A DNA stretch of 64,000 bases, from the NCBI RefSeq assembly GCF_014873755.1, contig NZ_JADBEG010000001.1:10547001-10611000 (forward strand). The letters are read 5' to 3'. Under the pieces are notes generated by a model that saw only the letters and a list, made by a program, of their open reading frames with translations, had not been told where the DNA came from and did not search any database. This DNA comes from Amycolatopsis lexingtonensis. GTDB taxonomy: Bacteria; Actinomycetota; Actinomycetes; Mycobacteriales; Pseudonocardiaceae. Of the stretch, positions 18,176 to 26,344 are shown piece after piece. Position 1 is the stretch's first letter. Each line of letters opens with the position of its first letter. The position numbers and the translations under genes are program-made.

Positions 18176-18402
18176 TGACCGAGCTCGAGGCATTCGAGAC
18201 GCTGCGGCAGTGGGCGCGAACCCAAGGCATGAACGCCGAATCGATCACCGGCGACGGCTGGACGGTGGCTGCCCACGGGAATTCGTGGGTGCTGGCCCCT
18301 CGCGGACGGTCCAGCGCGGTCTACATCGTGAACTCGGCGGGGGTCCGGCCGGTCAACCGAAGCGTGGAGTCGCTGGCCGACGTACTCGCCGGGTTGGAGT
18401 GA
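18172..18402 (+). CDS. Small protein after the deamidase, candidate immunity protein
   Basis: A 76-residue soluble protein ('MMTELEAFETLRQWARTQ' at the start) with an N-terminal helix, then beta-strand-like stretches 'WTVAAHGNSWVLAP' and 'AVYIVNSAGV'. The ATG at 18172 overlaps the deamidase stop (ATGA) and follows GGAG. I do not recognise the family. Its size, position and coupling to a toxin-like gene suggest an immunity protein or chaperone, by analogy with polymorphic toxin loci; this is inference from context only. Confidence 0.6.
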   Translation: MMTELEAFETLRQWARTQGMNAESITGDGWTVAAHGNSWVLAPRGRSSAVYIVNSAGVRPVNRSVESLADVLAGLE

Positions 18403-18405
18403 GGA

Positions 18406-20160
18406 ATGAGCGAGACGAGCGACGGACCCTCGGAGTCCGACGAGCCGGAAACCCCGCCCGACGAACGAGAACCCTCGGGCGGCGATGGCCCCCAGGAAGC
18501 TGACGACGAGAGCGACTCCCCGGACGAGGGCGACTCCCCGGAGGAGAACGACGATCGCCCGGAGCCCGCCCAGCAGGAGTCCGGCGACGGCCCCCAGGAG
18601 GCAGCCGACGAGGACGACGGCGAGGCTGAGGACGACGACCGCCAGGAGACCGACCAGCGATCGGAAGACGTGTCGTCGGACGACGGCCCGCAGGAGGCCG
18701 ACGACGAGCTGGACGACCCCGACGACCAGCCCGAGGCGGATGACGCCGGGGACGATGCCGGCGAGGACGTTCCGGCCGAGGACGACGGTGCGGACGACGC
18801 CGACCGTGCGGCCGAGGACGACGACCGGTCGGGTACCGAGGCGGATGATGCTGAGGATCGTGCGGAGGAGGACGAGTCTGCGGATACCGAGGCGGATGAT
18901 GCTGAGGATCGTGCGGAGGAGGACGAGTCTGCGGATACCGAGGCGGATGATGCTGAGGATCGTGCGGAGGAGGACGAGTCTGCGGATACCGAGGCGGATG
19001 ATGCTGAGGATCGTGCGGAGGAGGACGAGTCTGCGGATACCGAGGCGGATGATGCTGAGGATCGTGCGGAGGAGGACGAGTCTGCGGACACCGAAGCCGA
19101 TGACGCTGAGGATCGTGCCGAGGAGGATGACGCTGCTCGGGAGGAGGCCGAGGGCGATGACGCGCAGGATGACGCCGACCGCCGGGCCGATCAGGACGAC
19201 GCCGACGATCGAGCCGGCCAAGACGCGGCCGAGGACGACGCCGACAACCCGCCGCCCCCGGACGACGCGGAGGACCCGGGGAATCCGCCCGATGACGAGG
19301 GGCTTGAGCGGGAGCTGAAGCCGCAGGGCCGGATGTGGGAGGGCTCCTGGAACTCCACGACGGAGTCGCAGCCCCGCACCGAGCAACTCGCCGTGCCGCA
19401 GGAGAGCGTGGTGGTCGCCGAGCCGGGTGAGGAAGGGACGCAGCCGGCCGAGCAGCAGCGCGCCGGCGCCGAACGGGCCGAGTCGCCGGATCAGCAGCGC
19501 GCCGGGACCGAGGGAACGGCACCAGCCGAGCGGCAGCAGCCCGAAGGGACCACCGAGAACGGGCGGGACGGCGAGGCCGTCGAACGGGCCGAAGGAAACG
19601 AGCACCGCACCGACCCGCCCAACCCGTACACCGGGGACTTCAACCCCAAGACCGGGGAACTCAACCTCGACCGGGACGCCCGGAACGAACCCAGGGAACC
19701 CCAACGCGAACACGACGACCGCGACGTGGCCGAAGGGCCGTGGAACACCGATCTGGACGAATACCAGGACTACGCCAAGAACGAGGACGGTGACTGGAAA
19801 CCCGCCCGGCCGGAGACCGACTTGGAGCGCGAGAAGCGCAACGAAGAGATGGCCGAGAAGTTCAAGGGCGAAGAAACCGTCGGGGAGACGCTCGCCAAGG
19901 ACGGTCAGGACCTCGTCGAAGCGGGCATGAAGCACGTCGACGCCGCGGAAGCCAGGGCCGAAGCGAAGCACGAACAGGCGCACCCGAAGGAGGAGTCGAA
20001 GACCAGCCAGGAGCAGCCACGCTACGAGCCGGCCGACTCGCAGCTGCCATCCACTCCGGAAATGATCGGCTCCGTGGCCATGACAGTGGTGGCAATGGCC
20101 GCTCTGTTCAAGCAGTGGCTCGCCGACCGGCGTGGTGGCTCCGGTCCCGAGGAGGGCTGA
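18406..20160 (+). CDS. Long acidic repeat protein with C-terminal membrane segment
   Basis: A 584-residue, extremely acidic and probably disordered protein. The N-terminal 250 residues are Asp/Glu-rich, with 'DGPQEADDE' or a close variant at least three times; the same motif occurs in the deamidase two genes upstream. Six 17-residue repeats of the type 'TEADDAEDRAEEDESAD' follow (encoded at 18835-19140). The second half is Gln/Glu/Arg-rich. Near the end 'MIGSVAMTVVAMAALF' is a single membrane segment followed by a short basic tail, so it could be tail-anchored. No family recognised. It starts 3 nt after the preceding stop and closes the operon. The shared motif suggests it works with the deamidase. 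Confidence 0.75.
   Translation: MSETSDGPSESDEPETPPDEREPSGGDGPQEADDESDSPDEGDSPEENDDRPEPAQQESGDGPQEAADEDDGEAEDDDRQETDQRSEDVSSDDGPQEADDELDDPDDQPEADDAGDDAGEDVPAEDDGADDADRAAEDDDRSGTEADDAEDRAEEDESADTEADDAEDRAEEDESADTEADDAEDRAEEDESADTEADDAEDRAEEDESADTEADDAEDRAEEDESADTEADDAEDRAEEDDAAREEAEGDDAQDDADRRADQDDADDRAGQDAAEDDADNPPPPDDAEDPGNPPDDEGLERELKPQGRMWEGSWNSTTESQPRTEQLAVPQESVVVAEPGEEGTQPAEQQRAGAERAESPDQQRAGTEGTAPAERQQPEGTTENGRDGEAVERAEGNEHRTDPPNPYTGDFNPKTGELNLDRDARNEPREPQREHDDRDVAEGPWNTDLDEYQDYAKNEDGDWKPARPETDLEREKRNEEMAEKFKGEETVGETLAKDGQDLVEAGMKHVDAAEARAEAKHEQAHPKEESKTSQEQPRYEPADSQLPSTPEMIGSVAMTVVAMAALFKQWLADRRGGSGPEEG
18835..19140 (+). repeat. 51-bp tandem repeat array inside the acidic gene
   Basis: Five nearly identical 51-bp units (starts 18835, 18886, 18937, 18988, 19039) and a sixth diverged one (19090) encode a 17-residue acidic repeat in frame. 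The units use GAT, GCT and TCT codons freely, whereas flanking codons end mostly in G or C. Near identity at the DNA level points to recent expansion; the copy number probably varies among strains. Confidence 0.92.
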
Positions 20161-20181
20161 CGACGACCTGAGCCGCGGCAT

Positions 20182-20793
20182 TCAACGCTTTCGCCGCAGC
20201 GCCGTCTCTATCTCAGCGATCGCCTGAGCGTTGTCCCGGTAAAGGATTGCGTGGATCCCGGCCTCGCGAGCACTGGCGATGTTGGATTCGACATCGTCGA
20301 CGAAGACCATCTCTTCCGAGACAACGCCAAGGCGTGCGCAGGTGAGCTCGTAGATCCGCGGATCGGGCTTGCTCATCCCCACTTCATGCGAGTACACGAT
20401 CTCGTCGACCAGCTCTTCGAATCGGTACTTTTCCTGTTCCCGTTCGCGCGCGCCCACGAAACTGTTGCTCAGGATGCCGGTCCGGTAGCGCGGGCGCAGT
20501 TGTCGGACGTACTCGATCAACTCGTTGTTCCCGACACCGAGATAGCGCACCCACATCTCGGCCATCATCGCCTCGACCTGCGCACCGGTGAAGCCGAGAC
20601 GATCGCGGATCGCCTGATGAACCATCCGCTCGGTGACCGTGCCGACGGCTCCGCCGGCCCAGACATCGGCAAGTCGTCGACCGATCTCCCCGGCCGGAAG
20701 ACCGAGCCGATCCTCCCACCGCCGGCCGACGTCCATTTCCCGCGTGATTTCCAGTACGCCACCGACGTCGAACACCACCGCGCGAATCGTCAT
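20182..20793 (-). CDS. HAD-superfamily hydrolase
   Basis: A 203-residue phosphatase-like protein. Motif I is 'VVFDVGGVLE', where the second acidic residue of DxD is replaced by Gly-Gly, as in the epoxide-hydrolase N-domain/HAD-IA group. Motif II is 'GILSNSF', motif III has 'GMSKPDPRIY' (Lys), and motif IV is 'MVFVDDVESN'. A role in small-molecule dephosphorylation is likely but the substrate cannot be named. The ATG at 20793 fits the family start; a GTG at 20805 would make a 4-nt overlap with the gene upstream and is the alternative. It is probably cotranscribed with that gene. Confidence 0.8.
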   Translation of the reverse strand: MTIRAVVFDVGGVLEITREMDVGRRWEDRLGLPAGEIGRRLADVWAGGAVGTVTERMVHQAIRDRLGFTGAQVEAMMAEMWVRYLGVGNNELIEYVRQLRPRYRTGILSNSFVGAREREQEKYRFEELVDEIVYSHEVGMSKPDPRIYELTCARLGVVSEEMVFVDDVESNIASAREAGIHAILYRDNAQAIAEIETALRRKR

Positions 20794-20801
20794 ACCGAGG
20801 C

Positions 20802-21161
20802 TCACCGGAACTCGTGCACGACCTCGATCGGACCGACCAGGTGCGCGTTGAACTCGTCGAGTTCCCCAGCCGGAACCCACAACTCCAGGATGGTCTCGCC
20901 GCCGGCTTGCTGGACGGGATAACGCCGAAGGAACTCCGACTCGACCCGAAAGCGGGTGACGTAGCCGACTCCGTGGTGCGGCACGTTCCAGTCCCGGGCG
21001 ATCTTGATCGCGTAGTCCTCGTTGAGCACGGGATAGAAGATCGGTTGCTCCGGGAGCCGGGGCGGCCAAGCGTGCCAGCCGGACTGCCGGATGAGCTCCA
21101 GCTCCTCCGGACCGGTCGGCCGCCACAGCACAGTGGTCGGCGCTGCCTCCTGCTGAACCAC
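20802..21161 (-). CDS. Conserved hypothetical small protein ('ADP-ribosylation/crystallin J1'-like name in databases)
   Basis: A 119-residue soluble protein with 'LWRPTGPEELELIRQSGW', 'PRLPEQPIFYPVLNEDYA', 'IARDWNVP' and 'LELWVPAGELDEFN'. From memory, proteins with these stretches are common in bacteria and are often labelled 'ADP-ribosylation/crystallin J1' without experimental support; I cannot check this. The GTG at 21161 follows AGGGAGGGG with six bases between. It precedes the HAD gene and may be in operon with it. Confidence 0.6.
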   Translation of the reverse strand: MVQQEAAPTTVLWRPTGPEELELIRQSGWHAWPPRLPEQPIFYPVLNEDYAIKIARDWNVPHHGVGYVTRFRVESEFLRRYPVQQAGGETILELWVPAGELDEFNAHLVGPIEVVHEFR

Positions 21162-21338
21162 CGTGCACCCCTCCCTGCTCAGTCGAGTCGATCGTTCTGC
21201 CGGAGCCTACTGATCAGCTTGGCCTCCCTGCCAGCCGATTTCAGCTATTCCGCAACGGCAACGCGGCGGGGCAGCAACGGGCGAAGGAGGCACGCGAGCA
21301 GGAAAACCGGCGCCTGGTACCACAGGAGGGTGTCCGCG

Positions 21339-21491
21339 GTGGAATCGGCGAAGTACCTTCGCACCGTGACCGCCGCGGAGCTGGAATGGGTGCGCACGTT
21401 CGCCGACGACGTCCGGACCGGGAAGGTCACCTGGAGTGAACAGTGGCTTCGCGAGCTTCTAGCGGCCACGGAGGATGAACCGGCGCCCTGA
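21339..21491 (+). CDS. Small hypothetical helical protein
   Basis: A 50-residue ORF starting at GTG 21339, eight bases after AGGAGGG (21324-21330). 'TAAELEWVRTFADDVRTGK' followed by 'WSEQWLRELL' suggests two amphipathic helices. Third-position GC is high as in neighbouring genes. It ends 54 nt before the AraC-type regulator. No family recognised. Confidence 0.5.
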   Translation: MESAKYLRTVTAAELEWVRTFADDVRTGKVTWSEQWLRELLAATEDEPAP

Positions 21492-21545
21492 GCCGGTCAG
21501 CGGGGGTGGACCATCCCGGCGCGCGATGCCGGTGCGACGTCGGCG

Positions 21546-22397
21546 ATGCTGGTGGGCGTGGAGTACGTGTCCAGAGTGCCGCAACCGCCGCTGGACGGGC
21601 TGATCGACGACCTCTACTACCTGGACGGCGCGTCGCCTTACGCCCGGCTGGTGCTGCCGCCGGCGCCGGCGGCGCTGCTCGTCGTCAACCTCGGGGCGCC
21701 GTTCCGCATCCGCGGCGGCACCGACGTCGAGGCGGGCGAGTACGTCGATGGCTGCGTGGTCACCATGCGGACCCGCGCCTTGGAGTTCGGCTACCCGCTC
21801 CGGACCCGGTCCGTCGGCGTGCACTTCAAGCCGTGGGGGCCGGCGGCGTTCCTGACGATGCCCGCGGCCGAGCTGCTCGACCGGCCCGTAACCCTGGAGC
21901 AGGTTTGGGGCCGGCCCGCCGTCGCCGAGCTGCGGGACCGCCTGGCCGGCGCGGACGGCCCGCACGAGATGCTGACGCTGCTCGAGGAGGAGCTGAGGCA
22001 ACGGCTGTGCGAGACGGCCGGTCTGGGACTGGTCCGTCACACCAGCGGCGTCATCGCGGCCACGAGCGGGGCGGTGACGATCGGCGACCTGAGCGTGGAC
22101 GCCGGTGTCAGCAGCACTCACCTGGCCCAGCGGTTCAAGGAACTCGTCGGTGTCACGCCGAAGCGGCTGGCCCGCACCTACCGCTTCGCCGCCACCGTGT
22201 TCGCGATCGATCCCGCCGGACCGGTCGACTGGGGCAGCCTCGCCGGCGGCGCGGGCTACTTCGACCAGGCCCACTTCGGCCACGAGTTCCGGGCGTTCAC
22301 CGGGCTCACCCCCACCCAGTACGTCGAAGTCCGGCGACGCTTCCTGCGCGAACACCCGGGCCACGTGCTGGACGGCTGGTCGCTGCCCGCCGATTGA
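21546..22397 (+). CDS. AraC-family transcriptional regulator
   Basis: A 283-residue regulator. The N-terminal half is a DUF6597-like/cupin-like sensing domain ('LVLPPAPAALLVVNLGAPF'). The C-terminal AraC DNA-binding domain has 'LSVDAGVSSTHLAQRFKELV' as the first helix-turn-helix and 'GGAGYFDQAHFGHEFRAFTG' as the second, ending 'LTPTQYV'. AraC proteins with this architecture often sit next to dihydrofolate-reductase-like genes, as here (22463), which is the likely target. The start at ATG 21546 is uncertain because no strong ribosome site is visible; GTG 21558 is an alternative. Confidence 0.82.
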   Translation: MLVGVEYVSRVPQPPLDGLIDDLYYLDGASPYARLVLPPAPAALLVVNLGAPFRIRGGTDVEAGEYVDGCVVTMRTRALEFGYPLRTRSVGVHFKPWGPAAFLTMPAAELLDRPVTLEQVWGRPAVAELRDRLAGADGPHEMLTLLEEELRQRLCETAGLGLVRHTSGVIAATSGAVTIGDLSVDAGVSSTHLAQRFKELVGVTPKRLARTYRFAATVFAIDPAGPVDWGSLAGGAGYFDQAHFGHEFRAFTGLTPTQYVEVRRRFLREHPGHVLDGWSLPAD

Positions 22398-22462
22398 TTT
22401 CTTACAAGAGCGACCGCTCAAGAGACGCTAATTTGGGCCATCCCCAAGCAGAGGAGAACCCG

Positions 22463-23044
22463 GTGGGCAAGGTCGTCATGTACAGCTCGGTGTCGGTGGA
22501 CGGCTTCGTCGCGGACGAGAACGACCAGCCCGGCCCCCTCTTCGACTGGTTGACCGGCGGTGGCATCCCGTTGGACGACAGCGGCGTCTTGAAGGTGTCG
22601 CAGAAGTCCTACGACTACACGCGGCCGTACTGGGATCGGATCGGGGTGTCCGTCGTCGGCCGCCACGTGTTCGACCTGACGGACGGCTGGGACGGGAAGC
22701 CGCCGAGCGGGGTCGACCACGTCGTCGTCGTGACGCACCGCCCGGCCCCCGAGGGCTGGGACACCGAGGCGCCGTTCCACTTCGCCGACGGCGTCGAGGC
22801 AGCCGTGGCCAAGGCACAGGAGCTCGCGGGCGACCGCATGGTCGAGATCGCCGCCGGCGACGTCGGCGGCCAGGTACTCGGCGCGGGTCTGGTCGACGAG
22901 GTGCGCATGGACGTCGTCCCCGTCGTGTTCGGCTCCGGCAAGCGTTATTTCGGGTCGGTCCACGGGCAGCACCTCTTGGAAGATCCTGAGGAGGTGATTC
23001 AGGGCAACCGGGTGCTGCACTTGCGTTATCTGGTGCGCCGTTGA
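22463..23044 (+). CDS. Dihydrofolate reductase-like protein (RibD C-terminal family)
   Basis: A 193-residue protein with 'VMYSSVSVDGFVADEND' at the N-terminus, the standard opening of the RibD_C/DHFR-like family, then 'SVVGRHVFDLTDGW' and 'EIAAGDVGGQVLGAGLVDEV', which form the nucleotide-binding part. These proteins use NADPH for unknown reductions; only some take part in riboflavin synthesis. GTG start at 22463 after GAGGAG. It is downstream of an AraC-type regulator in the same direction. Confidence 0.85.
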   Translation: MGKVVMYSSVSVDGFVADENDQPGPLFDWLTGGGIPLDDSGVLKVSQKSYDYTRPYWDRIGVSVVGRHVFDLTDGWDGKPPSGVDHVVVVTHRPAPEGWDTEAPFHFADGVEAAVAKAQELAGDRMVEIAAGDVGGQVLGAGLVDEVRMDVVPVVFGSGKRYFGSVHGQHLLEDPEEVIQGNRVLHLRYLVRR

Positions 23045-23376
23045 CCGATCTGCGCGGGTACGCAAATAGGTCACTTCATTTGCGGCAGGGCCGCGGGTAG
23101 TCGCCGTGTGTCAGCACCAGAGGTGCGGTGGTGATGGCGGAAGATGTGCGCGGCCGGCCCGAAGAGCCGGGCTCGGTATCCCCGGCGGTCGAAGACGGTG
23201 TTGAGATTGGCGGCAAACGTCGGTGTCGGAGGTGTGAATACGGGCCTGTGTCTGTCGCCGCTCGAACGGCTGCTCGATTTGAGGATTCCCGCCGAAGAAT
23301 GCGAAGATCAACGCGGGGTATCCGTGGGTTCTGCCGGCACGGCGGGGGCGGCCGTGCCGATCGAGGGGAGCTTCGA
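23045..23376. other. Intergenic stretch with no supported gene
   Basis: 332 bases between the DHFR-like gene and the lipoprotein gene. Open frames here are short, lack ribosome sites and do not resemble known proteins. It should hold the promoter of the lipoprotein gene, but I see no clear -35/-10 pair, hairpin or repeat. Confidence 0.5.
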
Positions 23377-24651
23377 ATGCGTCGCTCGTGCTTTGGGCGC
23401 CCGTACGCAAAGCCGGCGGTTGCCTTGGCGGCTGTGGTCACGCTGGCGATCGCCGGGTGCAGCACCGAGGTGTCCGGCACCGCTGTCCCTGTTGCGGCCG
23501 ACGGCCGTCCGGCCGCATCCGGAGCGTCGTCGCCCGGAGTGCTGCTGCTTCAGCGCCCGGGAACTGGGACGGCCAAAGCTTTCGGCGGCACCCAAGTGTA
23601 CGACGCGTGCGCGGTGCTCTCGCTTGATGTCGTCCAGTCCGGCGGACTCGAGTTCGACACCTCGCTGGCCTCCGGACCGGTCATGAAGGTCAGCCACGTG
23701 ACCGCCGACGCGCCGGACGACCCGAACTCCCGCAGTGACGGTTCGGACATCGGGGTATCCACCTGCGAGTACCCCGGCGTACAGGATGAACTGCTGGACC
23801 TGACCATCTACCAGGCGCCGTTCGACGCGCCCCGTGGCCGCGACCAGGCCGAGAGATCACTGCGGCAGGAGGGCGGCCGCGATGGTCAGGTGGCCGGGTT
23901 CCGCACCTTGTCGACGACGGACACCAACCTGCACACCTGGACGACCGCGATCTTCGCCGACACCTTCTACGCCGTGGTTCACCTGATGGCCCCGCGAAAC
24001 CACGATCCCGAGGATCCGCGGATGACGGCGGTGGTCGGCCAAGTCGCCGAGCGCCTGCAGCGCCCGCCGAGCGCCCCGGCCGGTTACGCCTACGACGGCG
24101 AGTTCGCCCACGTCCTGCCCCCGTGCGAGGCCTTCACCAGCGATGACTTCCAGCAGGCGGTCGGGTTCGCCACCGACGGCCGCCCGCGCGAGGAATACGA
24201 CCTGGCCAAGCGCCACACCGTGCCCGACGCGACGTCCGGCACGATCGGGCAGGACGAACACTTCTTCGTCAGCACGGCCTGCACCCAGGAGAACCAGGCC
24301 GCCGCCAACGCCGGTGTCGGCACGACCCCGGCCCAGGGCGTCACGGTCAAGATCGAGAACTACCCGACCGCCGAGATGGCCACCCAGGCCAACGACTACG
24401 ACTGCGCGCAAGGCAAGGGTTACCGCCACCCGGGTGGCGACCCCAAGCCGGTGCCGTTCAGCGTGGGGGACGGGCTGAGCTGCCTCGTCAGCGTAGGCGG
24501 CGGGCTGCAGTCACCGCTGGCGTTCAAGGCCGGCCGCAGCACGGTCGAGATCAGCGTGTTCTCGGTGAAGAACCTCAAGGACAACGACACCGCGATCCGC
24601 CTCTACACCACCGTCGCGAACGCCGTGGCCGCCCGGCTTACGCAGCGGTAG
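23377..24651 (+). CDS. Secreted lipoprotein, DUF3558-like
   Basis: A 424-residue exported lipoprotein. A basic start ('MRRSCFGRPYAK') leads into a hydrophobic stretch and the lipobox 'LAIAGCS' (Cys at about residue 27), followed by 'TEVSGTAVPV', a pattern seen in mycobacterial and actinomycete DUF3558 lipoproteins. The mature part looks like two related domains, each with a 'DAC' or 'PPCEAF' Cys and a 'STCEYPG' or 'STACTQEN' Cys, suggesting a duplicated disulfide-bonded fold. ATG at 23377, six bases after GAGGGGAG; the frame is open further upstream without a plausible start. Function unknown. Confidence 0.78.
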   Translation: MRRSCFGRPYAKPAVALAAVVTLAIAGCSTEVSGTAVPVAADGRPAASGASSPGVLLLQRPGTGTAKAFGGTQVYDACAVLSLDVVQSGGLEFDTSLASGPVMKVSHVTADAPDDPNSRSDGSDIGVSTCEYPGVQDELLDLTIYQAPFDAPRGRDQAERSLRQEGGRDGQVAGFRTLSTTDTNLHTWTTAIFADTFYAVVHLMAPRNHDPEDPRMTAVVGQVAERLQRPPSAPAGYAYDGEFAHVLPPCEAFTSDDFQQAVGFATDGRPREEYDLAKRHTVPDATSGTIGQDEHFFVSTACTQENQAAANAGVGTTPAQGVTVKIENYPTAEMATQANDYDCAQGKGYRHPGGDPKPVPFSVGDGLSCLVSVGGGLQSPLAFKAGRSTVEISVFSVKNLKDNDTAIRLYTTVANAVAARLTQR

Positions 24652-24665
24652 CCGCTGAAGTGGCC

Positions 24666-25313
24666 TCAGCTCGGCTTCAGCTGCAGGATGCGGACGCACG
24701 GCTGGTGGTCCTGCCACGGCTGGAGCCGGACGTAGCCGGTGACGGTGCGCTGGTGTGTCGTGCCGGTGACGTCCACCTCGATCACCGGGTCGTGGAAACG
24801 CACTTCGCCGTCGGCCGGAATCTCCAGCTGCGTCGGAGCTTCGACCGCCAGCAGGATCGTGCCGCCGAGCAGTGACTCCGAACCGGGGCAGGCCATGGCT
24901 TTCGCGCCGTCCGGCCCCTCGATGAGGTCGGCGTTGAGCCGCCGCAGGAATTCTTCGGCTACCGTCCGAGCGGCCTCGAGCTGGCTGTCGCTATTGCGGG
25001 AGAACGACGACGGTGCGGACGTTTCGGCCGGGGGCTGCGCCGCCGGGGCCGGCTCCCGGTCACGGGGGAGAAAGAATCCCGGCGCCGCGAACCCGGTCAC
25101 CAGCACCGCCACGATGACCAGCCCCAGCGCGGCGAGTGAGACCCAGAGGCCGGTACGTCGCCGTGGCGGCGGTACCGGACTGCCGCCCGGAAAAGGCTGA
25201 TGGCCGTAGGGCGGAACCGGTGCGCCGGGCCAGCCCGGTGGGCGTCCCGTGGGTCCCGTCGGCGCGCCGTACTGTGGGTGCCTCGGCCCGTTTTGTGGCT
25301 GCATCGGCGTCAC
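24666..25313 (-). CDS. Membrane-anchored hypothetical protein
   Basis: A 215-residue protein with a Pro/Gly-rich cytoplasmic N-terminus, one membrane segment ('LWVSLAALGLVIVAVLVTGF', about residues 52-75) and an extracytoplasmic domain with two Cys residues. The domain, with 'EFLRRLNADLIEGPDGAKAM' and a beta-rich C-terminus, resembles the DUF4878/NTF2-like anchored proteins of actinomycetes. GTG start at 25313 with a 4-nt overlap to the gene upstream. It is the last gene of a three-gene minus-strand operon. Confidence 0.7.
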   Translation of the reverse strand: MTPMQPQNGPRHPQYGAPTGPTGRPPGWPGAPVPPYGHQPFPGGSPVPPPRRRTGLWVSLAALGLVIVAVLVTGFAAPGFFLPRDREPAPAAQPPAETSAPSSFSRNSDSQLEAARTVAEEFLRRLNADLIEGPDGAKAMACPGSESLLGGTILLAVEAPTQLEIPADGEVRFHDPVIEVDVTGTTHQRTVTGYVRLQPWQDHQPCVRILQLKPS

Positions 25314-25918
25314 CGGGTCTGGATCGCGTCGTAGAGGCCCCGGGCGATGGCTGTCGCCCGGTCTTCGCACGTCCGAGTATCGCTGCGGGCGGCGTTGGGG
25401 TTGCCGACGCCGACTTTGAACTGGGCGTTGCTGTCCAGGACGACGAGTTCGCACATCTGCCCGCTCGGTGCGAGTCCCCACGCCGCTTTCTCGCCCAGCT
25501 GCAGCGTCGGGTCGAGCTCGTACGCGCCCGTGGAGGCGACGGTGTCGAACGCGGTGTGCTGCCGCGCGACGGTGCTGATCTCCAGGTCGAGGTGCACCGA
25601 CGTACCGGCCGCCGCGTCGGTGAAGGTGCACAGCCAGCCGGCGCTTCCCTCGAGTTTCGTGTCGGAACTCTTCGGCGGCAGGTCTCCCGCCCGGCTGGCG
25701 ACGTCGTCACAGGTCGGCAGCGGCTCCGCCGCGTACTTGCCGTCGACGTCGCCTTGGCTGCCGCCGCTACCGAACAGGGCGAACGCACCCACGGCGATGC
25801 CGGCCACGACGAGCACGCCGATGACGACGATCGCGATGATCGGGCCGGTGCCGAGTCCGCGTTTCGGTGGCTGGGGCGGCACGCCGTAGGGCGGGTGGCC
25901 GGGAGTTTCGGTCGTCAC
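25310..25918 (-). CDS. Membrane-anchored hypothetical protein, DUF3558-like exterior
   Basis: A 202-residue protein: Pro-rich N-terminus, single membrane segment ('IIAIVVIGVLVVAGIAVGAF'), then an exterior domain with Cys in 'LPTCDDVA', 'GWLCTFTD', 'GQMCELVV' and 'TRTCEDRA'. The 'PTCDDV...C' arrangement matches DUF3558-type domains. GTG at 25918 overlaps the upstream stop by 4 nt. It may form a cell-surface complex with its two operon partners; that is inference from coupling. Confidence 0.7.
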   Translation of the reverse strand: MTTETPGHPPYGVPPQPPKRGLGTGPIIAIVVIGVLVVAGIAVGAFALFGSGGSQGDVDGKYAAEPLPTCDDVASRAGDLPPKSSDTKLEGSAGWLCTFTDAAAGTSVHLDLEISTVARQHTAFDTVASTGAYELDPTLQLGEKAAWGLAPSGQMCELVVLDSNAQFKVGVGNPNAARSDTRTCEDRATAIARGLYDAIQTR

Positions 25919-26181
25919 AGGTTGACCGCCTGCGGCCACTGCCCGCCGGGCAGTCGTGAGCCGACCGCCAGGCTCTTGGCGTCGCGGATGTTGCCGAGGG
26001 TGTCCATGACCAGTCCGGTCATGGAGTTGACGTTGAGCTTGGCGATGATTTCCACCGATTCAGCTGCCGGTTCGACTCGCTCGCCGCCGGGCTGTAAAAG
26101 GTCGTCCAGCTGCGCGTTCACAGCCGATTCGCTCGGCATGTCGAGTTCTGCGAGCACGACATCGTCGCGATTGAACCCCAA
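25915..26181 (-). CDS. Small protein, possible ESX/EspC-like secreted factor
   Basis: An 88-residue helical protein ('FNRDDVVLAELDMPSE' at the start; 'SVEIIAKLNVNSMTGLVMDT' in the middle). No signal peptide. Size, helicity and position ahead of two surface-anchored proteins recall small ESX-type secreted factors, but no WxG is seen and the link is weak. TTG at 26181 after GGGGAGGA is the best start; the frame is open to 26259 but the extra residues look like promoter sequence. Confidence 0.5.
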   Translation of the reverse strand: MGFNRDDVVLAELDMPSESAVNAQLDDLLQPGGERVEPAAESVEIIAKLNVNSMTGLVMDTLGNIRDAKSLAVGSRLPGGQWPQAVNL

Positions 26182-26344
26182 CGGTCCTCCCCTTGTGCCC
26201 ACTCCGGCCACACCGTCGCGACGATAGTACAGATGACCCAATACTTGGCGCGATTCCACCGTCGGAGTGACTCAGCTGACGTGCTCAAACCAACTGAACT
26301 GTGGACGGCGGTGCGGTGATCGCGGCATCGCGGGCAATCTCATC

